NCBI GenBank assembly: GCA_009929215.1
Contig: SAAX01000015.1
Coordinates: 1 to 46,686 of the forward strand
Length of the DNA: 46,686 nucleotides
Source: Deltaproteobacteria bacterium
Lineage (GTDB): Bacteria; Desulfobacterota; Desulfovibrionia; Desulfovibrionales; Desulfovibrionaceae
Direction: 5' to 3'
Shown: in pieces, positions 1 to 10,669 of the stretch
How positions within the stretch are numbered: the first letter of the stretch is position 1
Layout: every line of letters begins with the position of its first letter
Made by a program: the position numbers and the translations under genes
The notes under the pieces: model-generated
What the model saw: the letters and a program-made list of their open reading frames with translations, nothing else
The model's database searches: none
What the model was told of the DNA's origin: nothing

Positions 1-829
1 ACAGGATTTTTCCTTGTCAGGCCAGAAAAATGCGTATTTTGCAAATTCCCTCAACACCAGCCATCGCCCTCGCTTCGCTCTGGCGAGTTTAAGGAAGGCG
101 ACTCCACAACCTGCTTTTGATGGCGGGTAGTGAAAGGCACGAACTGTAAATGGTGGTTGGTTCTATCGAACTAAGAAAAAAGGCGATTCCACGCCCTGCT
201 TTTGATGGTAGGCGGCTGGAGAAAAGAGATTTAAGGCAAAGAACCGTAGATGGGCGAAAAGGGCAGTGCGCAGTTGTGGTGATCAGTTCAGCGAGTTGTT
301 TTAGAGGTCTGCTTTTATCGCTGGAATTGGGCTGAAACGGAATTGCATCCAAAGCGCAAGGGTACTATGGCATTTACGCGTCGCGGAGGGAGATCACCTG
401 AGCGAGCGCAGCGAGGGAAGGAAGCTCCCGCAGCGTAAGACGCGTGCCCTCGCCGTCTTGCCGAAGCTGAAAACTCTCTTTGGGGGTGCTTCGGGGGGGG
501 GGATGCAAGGGGGGGCGGAGTGTTGACATAGTCAACACGACCGGAAATCAGGAGCAGGTCGCGGCTTTGCCGCGCCGTCAGCGACTGATATCCGTGTCTT
601 TCCGCCCGGCGACGGCGTCGCCGATGGCGGCCCAAACCCGCAAAGCGGAGTTTGGCATAAGAAAATTGGCGGGGCGTAGCCCCATAACCGGCCCCACCTT
701 GCCGCGCGCCGCGCAGGCGTCCCAAACGCCGATCAGGCGTAGAGCTTCTCGCCCGCAGGGCAGCAAAAATCAAAGAATAATCCCACGCCGGTGAGGCGGA
801 ATGTGTGCCGCACAGGCCCCCCCACACAT
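1..829. repeat. Non-coding repeat-rich spacer, left of the TRAP operon
   Basis: This stretch holds no convincing gene. It is a mosaic of blocks that recur at 4251-4783 in the same order and orientation: 33-126 matches 4251-4344 (one mismatch seen), 368-454 matches 4576-4662 (about three mismatches), 482-520 matches 4691-4725 (differing in G-tract length), and 674-725 matches 4732-4783 (about two mismatches). A short motif ending CCTGCTTTTGATGG occurs twice here (near 111 and 200) and once near 4329. Two long G runs (493-502 and 509-515) are seen. The window starts inside the spacer, so the left end may be cut. Open frames here are GC-rich shadows without ribosome-binding sites. Confidence 0.85.
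521..655 (+). repeat. Multi-hairpin intergenic element, copy A
   Basis: Four hairpins follow one another: 521-527 with 531-537; an outer helix 542-551 with 585-594 enclosing 560-565 with 569-574; 608-613 with 617-622; and 633-641 with 645-654. A homologous copy lies on the minus strand at 10533-10665. Paired substitutions between copies keep three of the helices (TTGAC/GTCAA against TTGGC/GCCAA; CGCGGC/GCCGCG against CGTGGC/GCCACG; ATCAG/CTGAT against ACCAG/CTGGT). The element sits between two repeat blocks that are nearly adjacent in the second spacer (4725 and 4732), so it looks inserted. It resembles REP/BIME or MITE-like repeats in kind; no family name is claimed. Confidence 0.75.
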
Positions 830-882
830 ACAGAATGGCTTTTACATTTCCGAAATTTTCGGAAGCGTAAAAGCCATTCTGT
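830..882. terminator. Large palindrome after dctM, probable terminator
   Basis: A 16-bp perfect inverted repeat (830-845 and 867-882, ACAGAATGGCTTTTAC) encloses a second inverted repeat TTCCGAAA/TTTCGGAA (848-864). It starts 18 bases beyond the dctM stop on the transcribed strand. No long T run follows, so it could act as a terminator, an RNA 3' end stabiliser or a protein site. Confidence 0.6.
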
Positions 883-900
883 AAATCATGAAGGCCGATG

Positions 901-2178
901 CTAACGTAGCATATTCGGCAGGAAGGTGATGATTGAAGGAATGTACGTCAGGATCACAAGGTCCGCCAAGAGAATCAGCAGATAAGGCATAACCTTGGCC
1001 GTTACCTTGTCAATGGAAATGCCCGTGATGGATGACACAATGAAAAGGTCAAGGCCAACCGGCGGCGTGATGCAGCCGATAGCCAGGTTTACCACCATGA
1101 GCACGCCAAAAAACATGGGGTCAATACCCATGCTTAAGGCCACAGGAAGCAGGATTGGGGTCAGGATAACAACCGCCGCAGACGCATTGATCAATGTGCC
1201 GATAAAGAGCAGCAGCACGTTTACCAGCATAAGAAACACGATGGGGCTGTTGGTCAGGTGCGTGAAGTTTTGTGCCAGCGCATGCGGCACCTGGGCATTG
1301 GTCAGAATCCAGCCAAAAACGTTTGCAGCGCCCACCACAAACATGATCATTGTGGTGTTATATGCAGCGCTGAGCAATGTTTTGGGAATGTCTTTGAGCG
1401 TCAGTTCCTTGTAGATAAAGAAGCCGACAAGCGCACCATAGACGGCCGCCACGGCTGCCGCCTCGGTAGGTGTAAAAATGCCGCCGTAGATGCCACCCAA
1501 GATAATGACAGGCATCATCAGCGCCCAGAAGCACTCACGGAATGAGCGTAGCGCACGCATTATCGAAAATTGCCCTTCGCCCTTGTAGCCATTTTTTTTG
1601 GCAATAACCCAGCTCACAAGGCACATGCTCAGCCCCATAAGTATGCCCGGAGCAAAGCCGCCTAAAAACAGGTCGGCGATGGATGTATTGGCAATGGAAC
1701 CATACACAACCATTGTGATGGAAGGCGGAATAACAATGCCAACCGTGCCACCACTGGCAACAACGGCTGCTGCAAAAGAGCGAGGATAGCCTCGTTTTTC
1801 CATTTCATCAATCATGGCAGAGCCAATGGCAGCGGTGGTGGCCGCAGAGGAGCCCGAAAGGGCGGCAAAAAACATGCCGGCCACAGCAACCACAAGTGCA
1901 AGACCACCTGCCAGGGCACCTACCAGCGCCATAGAAAAATCAACTATGCGTTTGGTTACGCCCCCAGCCGACATGAAGGCCCCGGCCAGCATGAAAAACG
2001 GCACAGCCATGAACGAAAATGAATCAACAGAAGTAAACATGCGCTGAACAACAACAATCAGGGGCATGTCAATGATGGCGTAAAGAACAATGGCCGATGA
2101 AAGCGCAAGCCCCACGCCAATGGAAGCGCCCGTTGCCAGAATCAGAATAAACGAGGAGAGAATTACCCAAAGTGTCAT
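901..2178 (-). CDS. dctM: TRAP transporter large permease DctM
   Basis: A 425-residue, highly hydrophobic protein of the usual size for the 12-helix DctM subunit, the ion-coupled channel of tripartite ATP-independent periplasmic transporters. Family features include the conserved glycine- and serine-rich AALSGSSAATTAAIG stretch near residue 107 and the PPVGLDLF motif near residue 375. AGAGG lies upstream of the ATG. The gene begins 12 bases after dctQ ends and closes a dctP-dctQ-dctM operon. The family takes up C4-dicarboxylates, sialic acid, keto acids and other organic anions in a Na+- or H+-driven, binding-protein-dependent way. The substrate cannot be read from the sequence. Confidence 0.95.
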   Translation of the reverse strand: MTLWVILSSFILILATGASIGVGLALSSAIVLYAIIDMPLIVVVQRMFTSVDSFSFMAVPFFMLAGAFMSAGGVTKRIVDFSMALVGALAGGLALVVAVAGMFFAALSGSSAATTAAIGSAMIDEMEKRGYPRSFAAAVVASGGTVGIVIPPSITMVVYGSIANTSIADLFLGGFAPGILMGLSMCLVSWVIAKKNGYKGEGQFSIMRALRSFRECFWALMMPVIILGGIYGGIFTPTEAAAVAAVYGALVGFFIYKELTLKDIPKTLLSAAYNTTMIMFVVGAANVFGWILTNAQVPHALAQNFTHLTNSPIVFLMLVNVLLLFIGTLINASAAVVILTPILLPVALSMGIDPMFFGVLMVVNLAIGCITPPVGLDLFIVSSITGISIDKVTAKVMPYLLILLADLVILTYIPSIITFLPNMLR

Positions 2179-2190
2179 AATTCTTACCTC

Positions 2191-2670
2191 TTATTTTGTT
2201 TCCGCAGCGGGGGTTTGCAACAGTTTGATGAAGTCCATCAGCACAAAAATGCCCATCAGGCCGCACCCAAAAGGAATGACAACGTACACCCATGACATGG
2301 GTATGACCATGGCTGGCGAGGTTTGAAAGTTGGCAATCATCACCATGCGTATACCCTGCCAGGTCATGATGCCCAAGAATGCCAGGGTAAAAATAGATGC
2401 CAATATTCTGCATATTTTCAGTTTAACGCCAGATATCCGCGATGTGATCGTTTCAATTGCCATATGCCCACCAGTTTGCGCCACCAGAGGCAAGGACAAA
2501 AAAACGATCCAGACGAAGAGATAGCGCGAGAGCTCCTCGGCAAAACTGGGCGTATAATTAAACACATACCGGCTGATGACCTGAAAAAAAACAATGAGCA
2601 ACATAAGGCCGATAGCCGTTATTACTAAAAATTTCAGAACCTTTTCCAGATATCGAATGATTGCAGACAT
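2191..2670 (-). CDS. dctQ: TRAP transporter small permease DctQ
   Basis: A 159-residue protein with four predicted membrane segments, matching the DctQ family that scaffolds the large permease. The N-terminal helix is followed by a conserved-looking RYVFNYTPSFAEELSRYLFVW stretch near residue 50, typical of DctQ. The start is preceded by AAGGAATGAGCC. It lies 67 bases after dctP, and that gap holds a strong hairpin (2695-2726), which may let dctP be expressed above the membrane subunits, as is common for binding-protein operons. Confidence 0.93.
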   Translation of the reverse strand: MSAIIRYLEKVLKFLVITAIGLMLLIVFFQVISRYVFNYTPSFAEELSRYLFVWIVFLSLPLVAQTGGHMAIETITSRISGVKLKICRILASIFTLAFLGIMTWQGIRMVMIANFQTSPAMVIPMSWVYVVIPFGCGLMGIFVLMDFIKLLQTPAAETK

Positions 2671-2694
2671 GGCTCATTCCTTACAAGCAGTGTT

Positions 2695-2726
2695 GCGCGG
2701 GCAGCCCAAGAGGTTGCTGCCCGCGC
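2695..2726 (-). terminator. Intercistronic hairpin between dctP and dctQ
   Basis: An 11-bp perfect stem (2695-2705 with 2716-2726, GCGCGGGCAGC) and a 10-base loop lie just past the dctP stop. There is no T tract, so it is more likely a 3' stabiliser of dctP mRNA or a partial attenuator than a full terminator. Confidence 0.6.
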
Positions 2727-2737
2727 TGTGAACCTGA

Positions 2738-3706
2738 TTACTTCACGTTCTGAATGGCATCAATGTTGGCGGTGCCAAACTTGTCGCTATAGAGTTTCCA
2801 CACAGATTTGGTTGCATTGGCAAAGGCGGCCTTGTCCACATCGTCGTTTACTTCAGACTTGCCACTGTCCTTAATGGTTTTGAGGAAGGTTCCTTCGAGG
2901 TTGCGGCACAGTTCACGCTGCCAGTCCCGCGTGTCCAGAGCGGCCTGTCGAATAACCTGTTGCTGTTCAGGAGTAAGTTTTTTCCATGAGGTGGTGCTTA
3001 TGAGCAGCGGTTCAGAAGCATACGTATGCCCGCTCAAGGAAATGTATTTCTGTACTTCGTAAAAACGCTTGGTAGCAATGTGGGCAAGGGGGTTTTCCTG
3101 TCCGTCGATTACGCCTTTTTGCAAGGCGGTGTAGAGCTCGCTCATGGCCATGGGGGTGGGGCTGGCCCCGAGCGCCTTCATCATTTCGATGTAAACGGGC
3201 TGTTCCATTACTCGCATTTTGAGGCCCTTCATGTCTTCGGGGGTTTTGATGGGGCGCTTGTTATTGGTCATATGACGCACGCCGTTTTCCCAAATGGCAA
3301 GGGTCATCATGCCGCGCCCTTCACCTTTTTTGCACAGATCCATGCCAACGGTGTCCAGCGCCTTGTAGGCATGGGGGATATCCCTAAAGATAAAGGGCAG
3401 GTCAAAGACAGCCACTTCAGGTATAAAATTACCAAGCACGGCTGTTCCCGTCAGGGTCATGTCCACGGTTCCAAAGGTGAGGCCTTCCACCAGGTCGCGC
3501 TGGTTGCCAAGTTGGCTTGAAGGGTAAACCTGAATTATTACTTCGCCTTTGGTGCGTTCTTTAACAAGGTTGGCAAAATGGTCTGCACCCTGGCCGTATG
3601 GGTTTTCGGGTTCTGCGATATGCCCAAGTTTGAGGGTTACAGCGCCAAAGCTGACAGATGTGCTGAGCAGCACAATAGAAAGAGCGGTGATGATTGAACG
3701 CAGCAT
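2738..3706 (-). CDS. dctP: TRAP transporter solute-binding protein DctP
   Basis: A 322-residue periplasmic substrate-binding protein. It starts with a cleavable signal peptide (MLRSIITALSIVLLSTSVSFG) followed by TLKLGHIAEPENPYGQGA, the usual DctP opening. The stretch NGVRHMTNNKRPIKTPEDMKG and the later GVIDGQENPLAHI are DctP family hallmarks; the arginine that binds substrate carboxylate usually lies in the KMRVM region (near residue 163). The ATG at 3706 is chosen over an in-frame upstream start because AAAGGAG precedes it at good spacing and the signal peptide begins there. First gene of the operon; ligand unknown. Confidence 0.94.
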   Translation of the reverse strand: MLRSIITALSIVLLSTSVSFGAVTLKLGHIAEPENPYGQGADHFANLVKERTKGEVIIQVYPSSQLGNQRDLVEGLTFGTVDMTLTGTAVLGNFIPEVAVFDLPFIFRDIPHAYKALDTVGMDLCKKGEGRGMMTLAIWENGVRHMTNNKRPIKTPEDMKGLKMRVMEQPVYIEMMKALGASPTPMAMSELYTALQKGVIDGQENPLAHIATKRFYEVQKYISLSGHTYASEPLLISTTSWKKLTPEQQQVIRQAALDTRDWQRELCRNLEGTFLKTIKDSGKSEVNDDVDKAAFANATKSVWKLYSDKFGTANIDAIQNVK

Positions 3707-4171
3707 TGTTACTCCTTTGGTAAATATCAAATCGCGGTGTCTATTAAATGAAAAAAACAGTTTTAATGGTTGTGCTATTTGTTTCTTTAAGAGAAAAATT
3801 CCTTTTTAGAGTTTAACTTTTTCAATGATCAAGCATCTGTGGCGCGGCTAATCCTATGTATATGTAACAACATGCAATTTTTTGTATTTTTTGTCATTCC
3901 ATGCATTTGTGTGGGCTAAGTGCACGCATGGTATGACATTCTAATAATTTGATTGTCTAAACGGTAACTTTTTTGAATTTTTTTGCCAAGTATAAATGTA
4001 TTGGGTTTGAAAACTGATGCGGAGGATGCGATGGGAGCCCCTTTCAGGGCTTGTAAGGGGCGGCTGACTTTGTGAGCGTGGAGAAGAATACAGAGGGTAC
4101 GTTCCTTGGTTCGGGGAGAGAGCCTGTCGAGCGTATTTACGCAAACCCGACTTTTCCAGCCTGAATGCGTC
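3707..4171. other. AT-rich upstream region of the TRAP operon
   Basis: About 465 bases without a gene. The part next to dctP (3720-3960) is much more AT-rich than the surroundings and must hold the operon promoter, but no -35/-10 pair or -24/-12 site is clear enough to mark. The remainder runs into the repeat spacer. Confidence 0.5.
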
Positions 4172-4229
4172 AGCGCCGGGATTTTGATGCTCACGTACAT
4201 GAGTACGCTGTGCTCAAAATCCCGGCGCT
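4172..4229. repeat. 16-bp perfect inverted repeat with nested palindrome
   Basis: AGCGCCGGGATTTTGA (4172-4187) is exactly repeated in reverse complement at 4214-4229. The 26-base middle contains the nested palindrome CGTAC-ATGA-GTACG. TTCTTTT follows on the plus strand, as in a terminator, but no plus-strand gene precedes it. Confidence 0.7.
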
Positions 4230-4896
4230 TTCTTTTCAGGCCGAAAAGCGCGTATTTTGCAAATTCCCTCAACACCAGCCATCGCCCTCGCTTCGCTCTG
4301 GCGAGTTTAAGGAAGGCGACTCCACGACCTGCTTTTGATGGCGGATGGGATCATTCTGACTCTCAACTTCTCCACCTAGTTGCGGCTGAATTAATCAGCA
4401 TGACCGCAGGTGAGAGTGACTCTGAGGTGTAGTTGTTTGCTATATGGAACAGTCACGTCTGGTAATGATTAAAATTTTAGAGGTGACTGAAAAGGGGCAG
4501 CGCCATGCCCTGAACATGCAAAAGTATCGGCGGTATTTGGCTGAAGCGGACTTTGCCCAGAGCGAAAGTGTGCTCTGGCATTTACGCGTCGCGGAGGGAG
4601 ATCACCTGAGCGAGCGCAGCGAGGGAGGGAAGCTCCCGTAGCGCAAGACGCGTGCCCTCGCCACCCATAGGAAATTGATAACTCCTCTTAGGGGGTGCTT
4701 CGGGGGGGATGCAAGGGGGGCCGAGAAGGGGGCGTAGCCCCATAACCGGCCCCACCTTGCTGCGCGCCGCACAGGCGTCCCAACTTCGCCGGAGGGCGAG
4801 CCCCCGCGCCCGTAGGGCAGCCATGCCGCCAATAAAAAAGGGAGCAAACCTTTCGGCCTGCCCCCGCATAATTCAGAAAAAAATCTGCAACCCAAT
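4230..4896. repeat. Non-coding repeat-rich spacer, right of the TRAP operon
   Basis: Second copy of the blocks seen at 33-725: 4251-4344, 4576-4662, 4691-4725 and 4732-4783. It lacks the hairpin element present at 521-655 in the left copy; only about six bases separate the last two blocks. The middle part (4345-4575) has no counterpart on the left and contains a weak 65-codon frame at 4444-4641 that runs into a repeat block, so it is not called as a gene. No terminator for gatA is clear. Confidence 0.8.
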
Positions 4897-6357
4897 CTAC
4901 AACTTCGCCGCTCCAACCCCCGGCAGCACCTGCTCCAGGGCATAACCCAGCGAAAGCAGCTCTCCCTCAGCAAAGGCTTTGCCAAACAACTGCATCCCCA
5001 CAGGCATGCCACTTTCCGCACCAAGACCCACCGGCATGGAAAGCCCGGGCAGCCCGGCAAGGTTCAGCGAAAGCGTGTAGGCGTCCATAAGGTACATCTG
5101 CAAGGGGTCAGCGGTCAGGCTGCCCACGTTCCAGGCAGTAACGGGTGAAACCGGGGCCCACAGGGCATCACACTTGTCGAGCGCGGCCAGATACTCGTCG
5201 CGGATAAGGCGGCGCACCTGGGCGGCCTTGCGGTAGTATGCATCGTAATAGCCGGACGAAAGCACATAGGCTCCCAGCATGATGCGGCGCTTTACTTCCT
5301 GCCCGAAGCCCTCTGTGCGCGAACGCACATAAAGATCTTCGAGATTCTTGATGTCGGCGGCGCGGCGGCCATAGCGCACGCCGTCAAAGCGTGCAAGGTT
5401 GGAGCTGGCCTCGGCCATGGCGATAATGTAGTAGGTGGCAATGGCCGCATCGGTATGCGGCAGGCTCACTTCCACAAGCTCTGCGCCTTGGGCCTTGGCC
5501 ATGCTTATGGCGTTTTCGCACACGGCGCGCACTTCGGGGGCAAGGCCCTCGCCAAAAAATTCCTTGGGTATGCCCAGCCGAGCGCCCTTGAGGCTCTTGC
5601 TGCCAAGGGCAGCAACGTAGTCGTCCACTGGGCGCGGGGCGCACGTGCCGTCGCGCTGGTCATGCCCGGCGATCACGCCGAGCACGCGGGCGCAGTCTTC
5701 CACCGTGCGGGTCAGCGGGCCCACCTGATCGAGCGACGAGCCATAGGCAATAACGCCATAGCGCGAAACACGCCCGTAGGTGGGCTTGAGGCCCACGCAG
5801 CCACACAGCGAGGCGGGCTGGCGGATGGAGCCGCCCGTATCTGTGCCCAGCGAGGCAAAGCACTGCCCGGCAGTGACGGAAGCGGCAGAGCCGCCGCTGG
5901 AGCCGCCGGGAACCTTGCTGGTATCGCGGGGATTGCGGGTAGTGTGGTAGGAGGAGTTTTCCGTGGTGGAACCCATGGCAAACTCGTCCATATTGTTTTT
6001 GCCAAGAATGACGGCCCCGGCCTCGCGCAACTGCTGCACGGCATAGGCATCATAAAAGGGCGTATAGTTTTCAAGAATACGAGAACCAGCCGTGGTGCGC
6101 AGCCCCTTGGTGGAGAGGGCATCCTTGACAGTAACCGGCACGCCCCACAGGGGTTTGGACGGGTCGGGGCCCTGCTTGTCCAGCGCGGCGGCAGCGGCAA
6201 GAGCTCCGTCCTTGTCCACCGTAAGCATGGCGGCAATGGCGGGCTCTGTGGCATCCATGCGCGCAAGGCAGGCCGTCACGGCGTCGTGGGCGCTCATTTC
6301 CTTTTTTTGCAAGGCCTGGGCCGCTTGTGTAAGCGAGAGGGAACAAATGTCGGTCAT
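4897..6357 (-). CDS. gatA: Asp-tRNA(Asn)/Glu-tRNA(Gln) amidotransferase subunit A
   Basis: A 486-residue amidase-signature enzyme. It releases ammonia from glutamine, which the GatB subunit uses to convert misacylated Glu-tRNA(Gln) or Asp-tRNA(Asn). The catalytic Lys-cisSer-Ser triad can be placed at Lys78 ([11 protein letters not shown]), Ser153 ([11 protein letters not shown]) and Ser177 ([12 protein letters not shown]), close to the positions known in other GatA proteins. The frame is open further upstream, but the start at 6357 (MTDICSLS) gives the normal length and leaves gatC intact. It lies 118 bases after gatC. gatB is not in the window. Confidence 0.97.
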   Translation of the reverse strand: MTDICSLSLTQAAQALQKKEMSAHDAVTACLARMDATEPAIAAMLTVDKDGALAAAAALDKQGPDPSKPLWGVPVTVKDALSTKGLRTTAGSRILENYTPFYDAYAVQQLREAGAVILGKNNMDEFAMGSTTENSSYHTTRNPRDTSKVPGGSSGGSAASVTAGQCFASLGTDTGGSIRQPASLCGCVGLKPTYGRVSRYGVIAYGSSLDQVGPLTRTVEDCARVLGVIAGHDQRDGTCAPRPVDDYVAALGSKSLKGARLGIPKEFFGEGLAPEVRAVCENAISMAKAQGAELVEVSLPHTDAAIATYYIIAMAEASSNLARFDGVRYGRRAADIKNLEDLYVRSRTEGFGQEVKRRIMLGAYVLSSGYYDAYYRKAAQVRRLIRDEYLAALDKCDALWAPVSPVTAWNVGSLTADPLQMYLMDAYTLSLNLAGLPGLSMPVGLGAESGMPVGMQLFGKAFAEGELLSLGYALEQVLPGVGAAKL

Positions 6358-6475
6358 GGTGTTCTCAAATATGTTCTGCACGGTGGCAGTGCCGTGCTGT
6401 GCGTGCGTGTGGGGTGGCAGCCCGGCTGGTGTGCAGCGCGGGGGCTGCCAGCCGGGGGCCAGGCCAGAAAATGCT

Positions 6476-6772
6476 CTAGACGATACGGGGTACGATAAAG
6501 TACTCGCCGTCGGCTTCGGGCGCGTTGGCAAGCACTTCGCTGCGCTCACGCCGCCGGGCCGATACGTCTTCGCGCTGGGGGCCGGGGTGCTGGGCAGGGC
6601 TGTACAGCGGTTCAACATCGCTGGTGTCCACCTGAGCCAGCACGTCCATATAGGCCAGAATGTCACCCATCTGGCGGGCAAACAGGGTCTGTTCTTCTTC
6701 ACTGACGCTCAATCGCGAAAGCGAGGCCATGTGGCTTACTTCTGCAAGGTTGATGGTTTTGTTGTCGGCCAT
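6476..6772 (-). CDS. gatC: Asp-tRNA(Asn)/Glu-tRNA(Gln) amidotransferase subunit C
   Basis: A 98-residue GatC, the small subunit that wraps between GatA and GatB and stabilises the complex. The N-terminal [17 protein letters not shown] and the central [15 protein letters not shown] (family pattern P..H...LR.D) are characteristic. AAAGGA precedes the ATG at 6772; longer in-frame extensions overlap the preceding lipoprotein gene and are rejected. Directly upstream of gatA. Confidence 0.95.
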   Translation of the reverse strand: MADNKTINLAEVSHMASLSRLSVSEEEQTLFARQMGDILAYMDVLAQVDTSDVEPLYSPAQHPGPQREDVSARRRERSEVLANAPEADGEYFIVPRIV

Positions 6773-6807
6773 GTGTGATCCTTTTATGGCAATGCCTGCG
6801 GGCGCGG

Positions 6808-8202
6808 TCAACGCGCAGCGGGCAGGCTGAGTTTGTACGAGGGGCGGGGTGTGTTGCTCATGATGGGCGTGCTGGGCTGAGGCTGGCCTGCCTGCATGGC
6901 GGGGGTAGCCTCTGCACCTGCGGCCGGGGCAGCAAGGGGGGCGCCGGTGGCGTCCACGGGCGGCAGGCCTTGCATGCGCAGCGCGGCCTGTTGTAGCACG
7001 CGGGCGCGCTCCTGCTGGAAGGCCTCTGCAGCAACAGGCGTCATGCCGTTGGCCGTTACGCCGAACAAAAAGAGTTTTTGGTGCGCAATCCCGGCATTGT
7101 CCCACGAGATGGGGGCCATGCCCCAGATCATCTTGGAGGCGCGCTGTGCACGGGCTGTGATTTGCGGTGTGGTCAGGCGCGAATCAAGCCCCATGGATGC
7201 GGCAAAGCGTACAAAATCATAACCCAGGGCATTCCAGAAGTCTGTGCCGGGGGCCTGAAGGGTGCGCGGGGCCTGCTGCTGGTTCCACGCAGCGGGAAAC
7301 ACCGCAAGCGTGTACTTTTCGGCATTGGCAACGGTTTTGCCAGAGAGGCTCTGCTCCCACAGGGTTGTACCCAGCAGCACCAGACGATCCTCGCCGTTAT
7401 AGAGCAGGCTTGTGGTCAGCATTTCCATGCTTTTCCACGAATCGGGTAAAAAGAGCGCTTCAAAAGATGTTTGCGGCACAGGGGTTTTACTGCCCTGCGG
7501 CGTTTGGGCCTTGATGAGGGGCGCAACAGCCTCGCTCCACGAAGCGGGTTCGGCGGGATTGTACGAAGCCTTCTGCAGCAGCATGTTCTGGCTGGCAAGG
7601 CTCTGTTCCATAAGGCCGGTCATGCGCACGCCGTAGGCATCGGTGGGGTAGAAGGCACCGTAGGTGCGGATGTTAAGACCCGTGCTGGCAAAGCCGATGA
7701 GGGTATCAATCTGGTCTTGCGGGCTGGGGAAAAAGCGCCAGGCGCGTGCGCCTTCGTCGCCCTGCTCAAGGGAGGGCACAAAGGTGAAGAAAGCCCTTTT
7801 TTCCAGCGAGCCGTGTTCGCGGGCCTGGGCATAGTTGCGGGCCTGAAGCGGGCCGCCCACAATGGCGCAGGCCGGGGGCAGGGCGTCGAGGCGCTGCAAC
7901 CAGTCGGGGGCTTCGGTATTGATGGTTTCCACGCGCAGCTTGATGCCGTTTGTGGAAAGTTCTTGCTGGGCCATTTGGGCGCCGTGTCGTACCTTGCCCG
8001 CTATGGGGGCATACGGGCCAGTGGAAGGCAGGGCAAGCACCACGCAGGGGCCTGTGGCGGTTGTGGGCGCAACGGGTTGGGATTTTGGCTCGGGGGCTCT
8101 CTGCCCCATGCCAAAGGGCATCTGACACGCGGCAAGGCAGCCAAGAAGTGCCAGCAGCGAAATATTGCGTGCCAGCACGGCAAATGAGCGGCGTATGGTC
8201 AT
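6808..8202 (-). CDS. LpoA-like lipoprotein, periplasmic-binding type I fold
   Basis: A 464-residue protein with a lipoprotein signal: a charged N-terminus, hydrophobic stretch and lipobox LAAC near residue 26. The body starts with CVVLALPSTGPYAPIAGKV, the entry of the type I periplasmic-binding fold used by LpoA/LppC penicillin-binding-protein activators and by branched-chain amino-acid receptors. The absence of transporter genes nearby favours an LpoA-like envelope role, but activation of a specific penicillin-binding protein is not shown. The C-terminal 55 residues are rich in Ala, Pro and Gln. AGGATACCGCC precedes the ATG. It ends 35 bases before gatC and lies just after the dnaK terminator, so lipoprotein-gatC-gatA probably forms one transcript. 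Confidence 0.8.
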   Translation of the reverse strand: MTIRRSFAVLARNISLLALLGCLAACQMPFGMGQRAPEPKSQPVAPTTATGPCVVLALPSTGPYAPIAGKVRHGAQMAQQELSTNGIKLRVETINTEAPDWLQRLDALPPACAIVGGPLQARNYAQAREHGSLEKRAFFTFVPSLEQGDEGARAWRFFPSPQDQIDTLIGFASTGLNIRTYGAFYPTDAYGVRMTGLMEQSLASQNMLLQKASYNPAEPASWSEAVAPLIKAQTPQGSKTPVPQTSFEALFLPDSWKSMEMLTTSLLYNGEDRLVLLGTTLWEQSLSGKTVANAEKYTLAVFPAAWNQQQAPRTLQAPGTDFWNALGYDFVRFAASMGLDSRLTTPQITARAQRASKMIWGMAPISWDNAGIAHQKLFLFGVTANGMTPVAAEAFQQERARVLQQAALRMQGLPPVDATGAPLAAPAAGAEATPAMQAGQPQPSTPIMSNTPRPSYKLSLPAAR

Positions 8203-8252
8203 GGCGGTATCCTGTTTGTAGTACCGGCAGGCCCGCCGTGCGCGGGCCGCAA

Positions 8253-8285
8253 AAAAAGGTCTGGTTCAGTGAACCAGACCTTTTT
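8253..8285. terminator. Bidirectional-looking intrinsic terminator after dnaK
   Basis: A 15-bp perfect stem (8253-8267 with 8271-8285) with a 3-base loop, A-rich on one side and T-rich on the other. It lies 59 bases past the dnaK stop on the minus strand and separates dnaK from the lipoprotein gene. Confidence 0.9.
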
Positions 8286-8343
8286 AGTACAGGGGAGGCG
8301 TGGTTGCAAGTTCGGGGCGCGAGCCGCCGAGCTGCTCCAGCTC

Positions 8344-10260
<1,917 letters not shown>

Positions 10261-10494
10261 ATCTGAATCCTCCTCAGGAAAACTTCTTTCTGCTTCGCGC
10301 TACCACCTCCGAGGGGGCTCAGGGCGGCCGCAAACGGCGGCGTGCGCGTAAAAATCAGCACCTTTGGTAAGGTGCGCACAATATGTAAGTCCTTCTCCGT
10401 TATCGTCCAGAGCGGGCGGGCAAAAAAAATCAAAAAACTTGCTAATGCCGTTGTTTGTGCACTGAACGACAGGCTTTTTGGGCCAAAGGAACAC

Positions 10495-10520
10495 AAAACC
10501 GCCGGAATTGCTTCCGACGG
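10495..10520. repeat. 26-base direct repeat, left copy
   Basis: Identical to 10670-10695. Each copy can fold as CCGCCGGAA-TTGC-TTCCGACGG with one mismatch. Together the copies bracket the hairpin element at 10533-10665. Confidence 0.85.
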
Positions 10521-10532
10521 TCCATATTCATT

Positions 10533-10665
10533 CAAACCCCGGAGCGGGGTTTGCGCCGCCAACGTCGGCAAGCCGCCGGGCGGAAAGGCACGGAAACCAG
10601 TCGCTTTACGGCGTGGCAAAGCCACGACCTGCTCCTGGTTTCCGTTAGTGTTGGCTTTGCCAACA
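10533..10665 (-). repeat. Multi-hairpin intergenic element, copy B
   Basis: Minus-strand homologue of 521-655. Read on the minus strand it has hairpin TGTTGGC-AAA-GCCAACA, an outer helix CGGAAACCAG/CTGGTTTCCG enclosing CGTGGC-TTT-GCCACG, a short central hairpin, and CAAACCCCG-CTC-CGGGGTTTG. All but the central one pair perfectly. It is read in the same direction as the chemoreceptor and dnaK genes and lies between them. Confidence 0.75.
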
Positions 10666-10669
10666 CATC

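Noticed and set aside
315..827. 170-residue minus-strand frame and overlapping plus-strand frames in the left spacer
   Set aside because: They run through repeat blocks and hairpins, lack ribosome-binding sites and have Arg/Ala-rich compositions typical of shadows in GC-rich DNA.
4444..4641. 65-residue plus-strand frame starting MEQSRLVMIKILEV
   Set aside because: It ends inside a repeat block also present at 368-454 and has no good ribosome-binding site; coding is doubtful.
10261..10494. CIRCE element or sigma-32 promoter before dnaK
   Set aside because: No match to either the CIRCE inverted repeat or to CTTGAAA with a CCCCAT-type -10 was found on the relevant strand.
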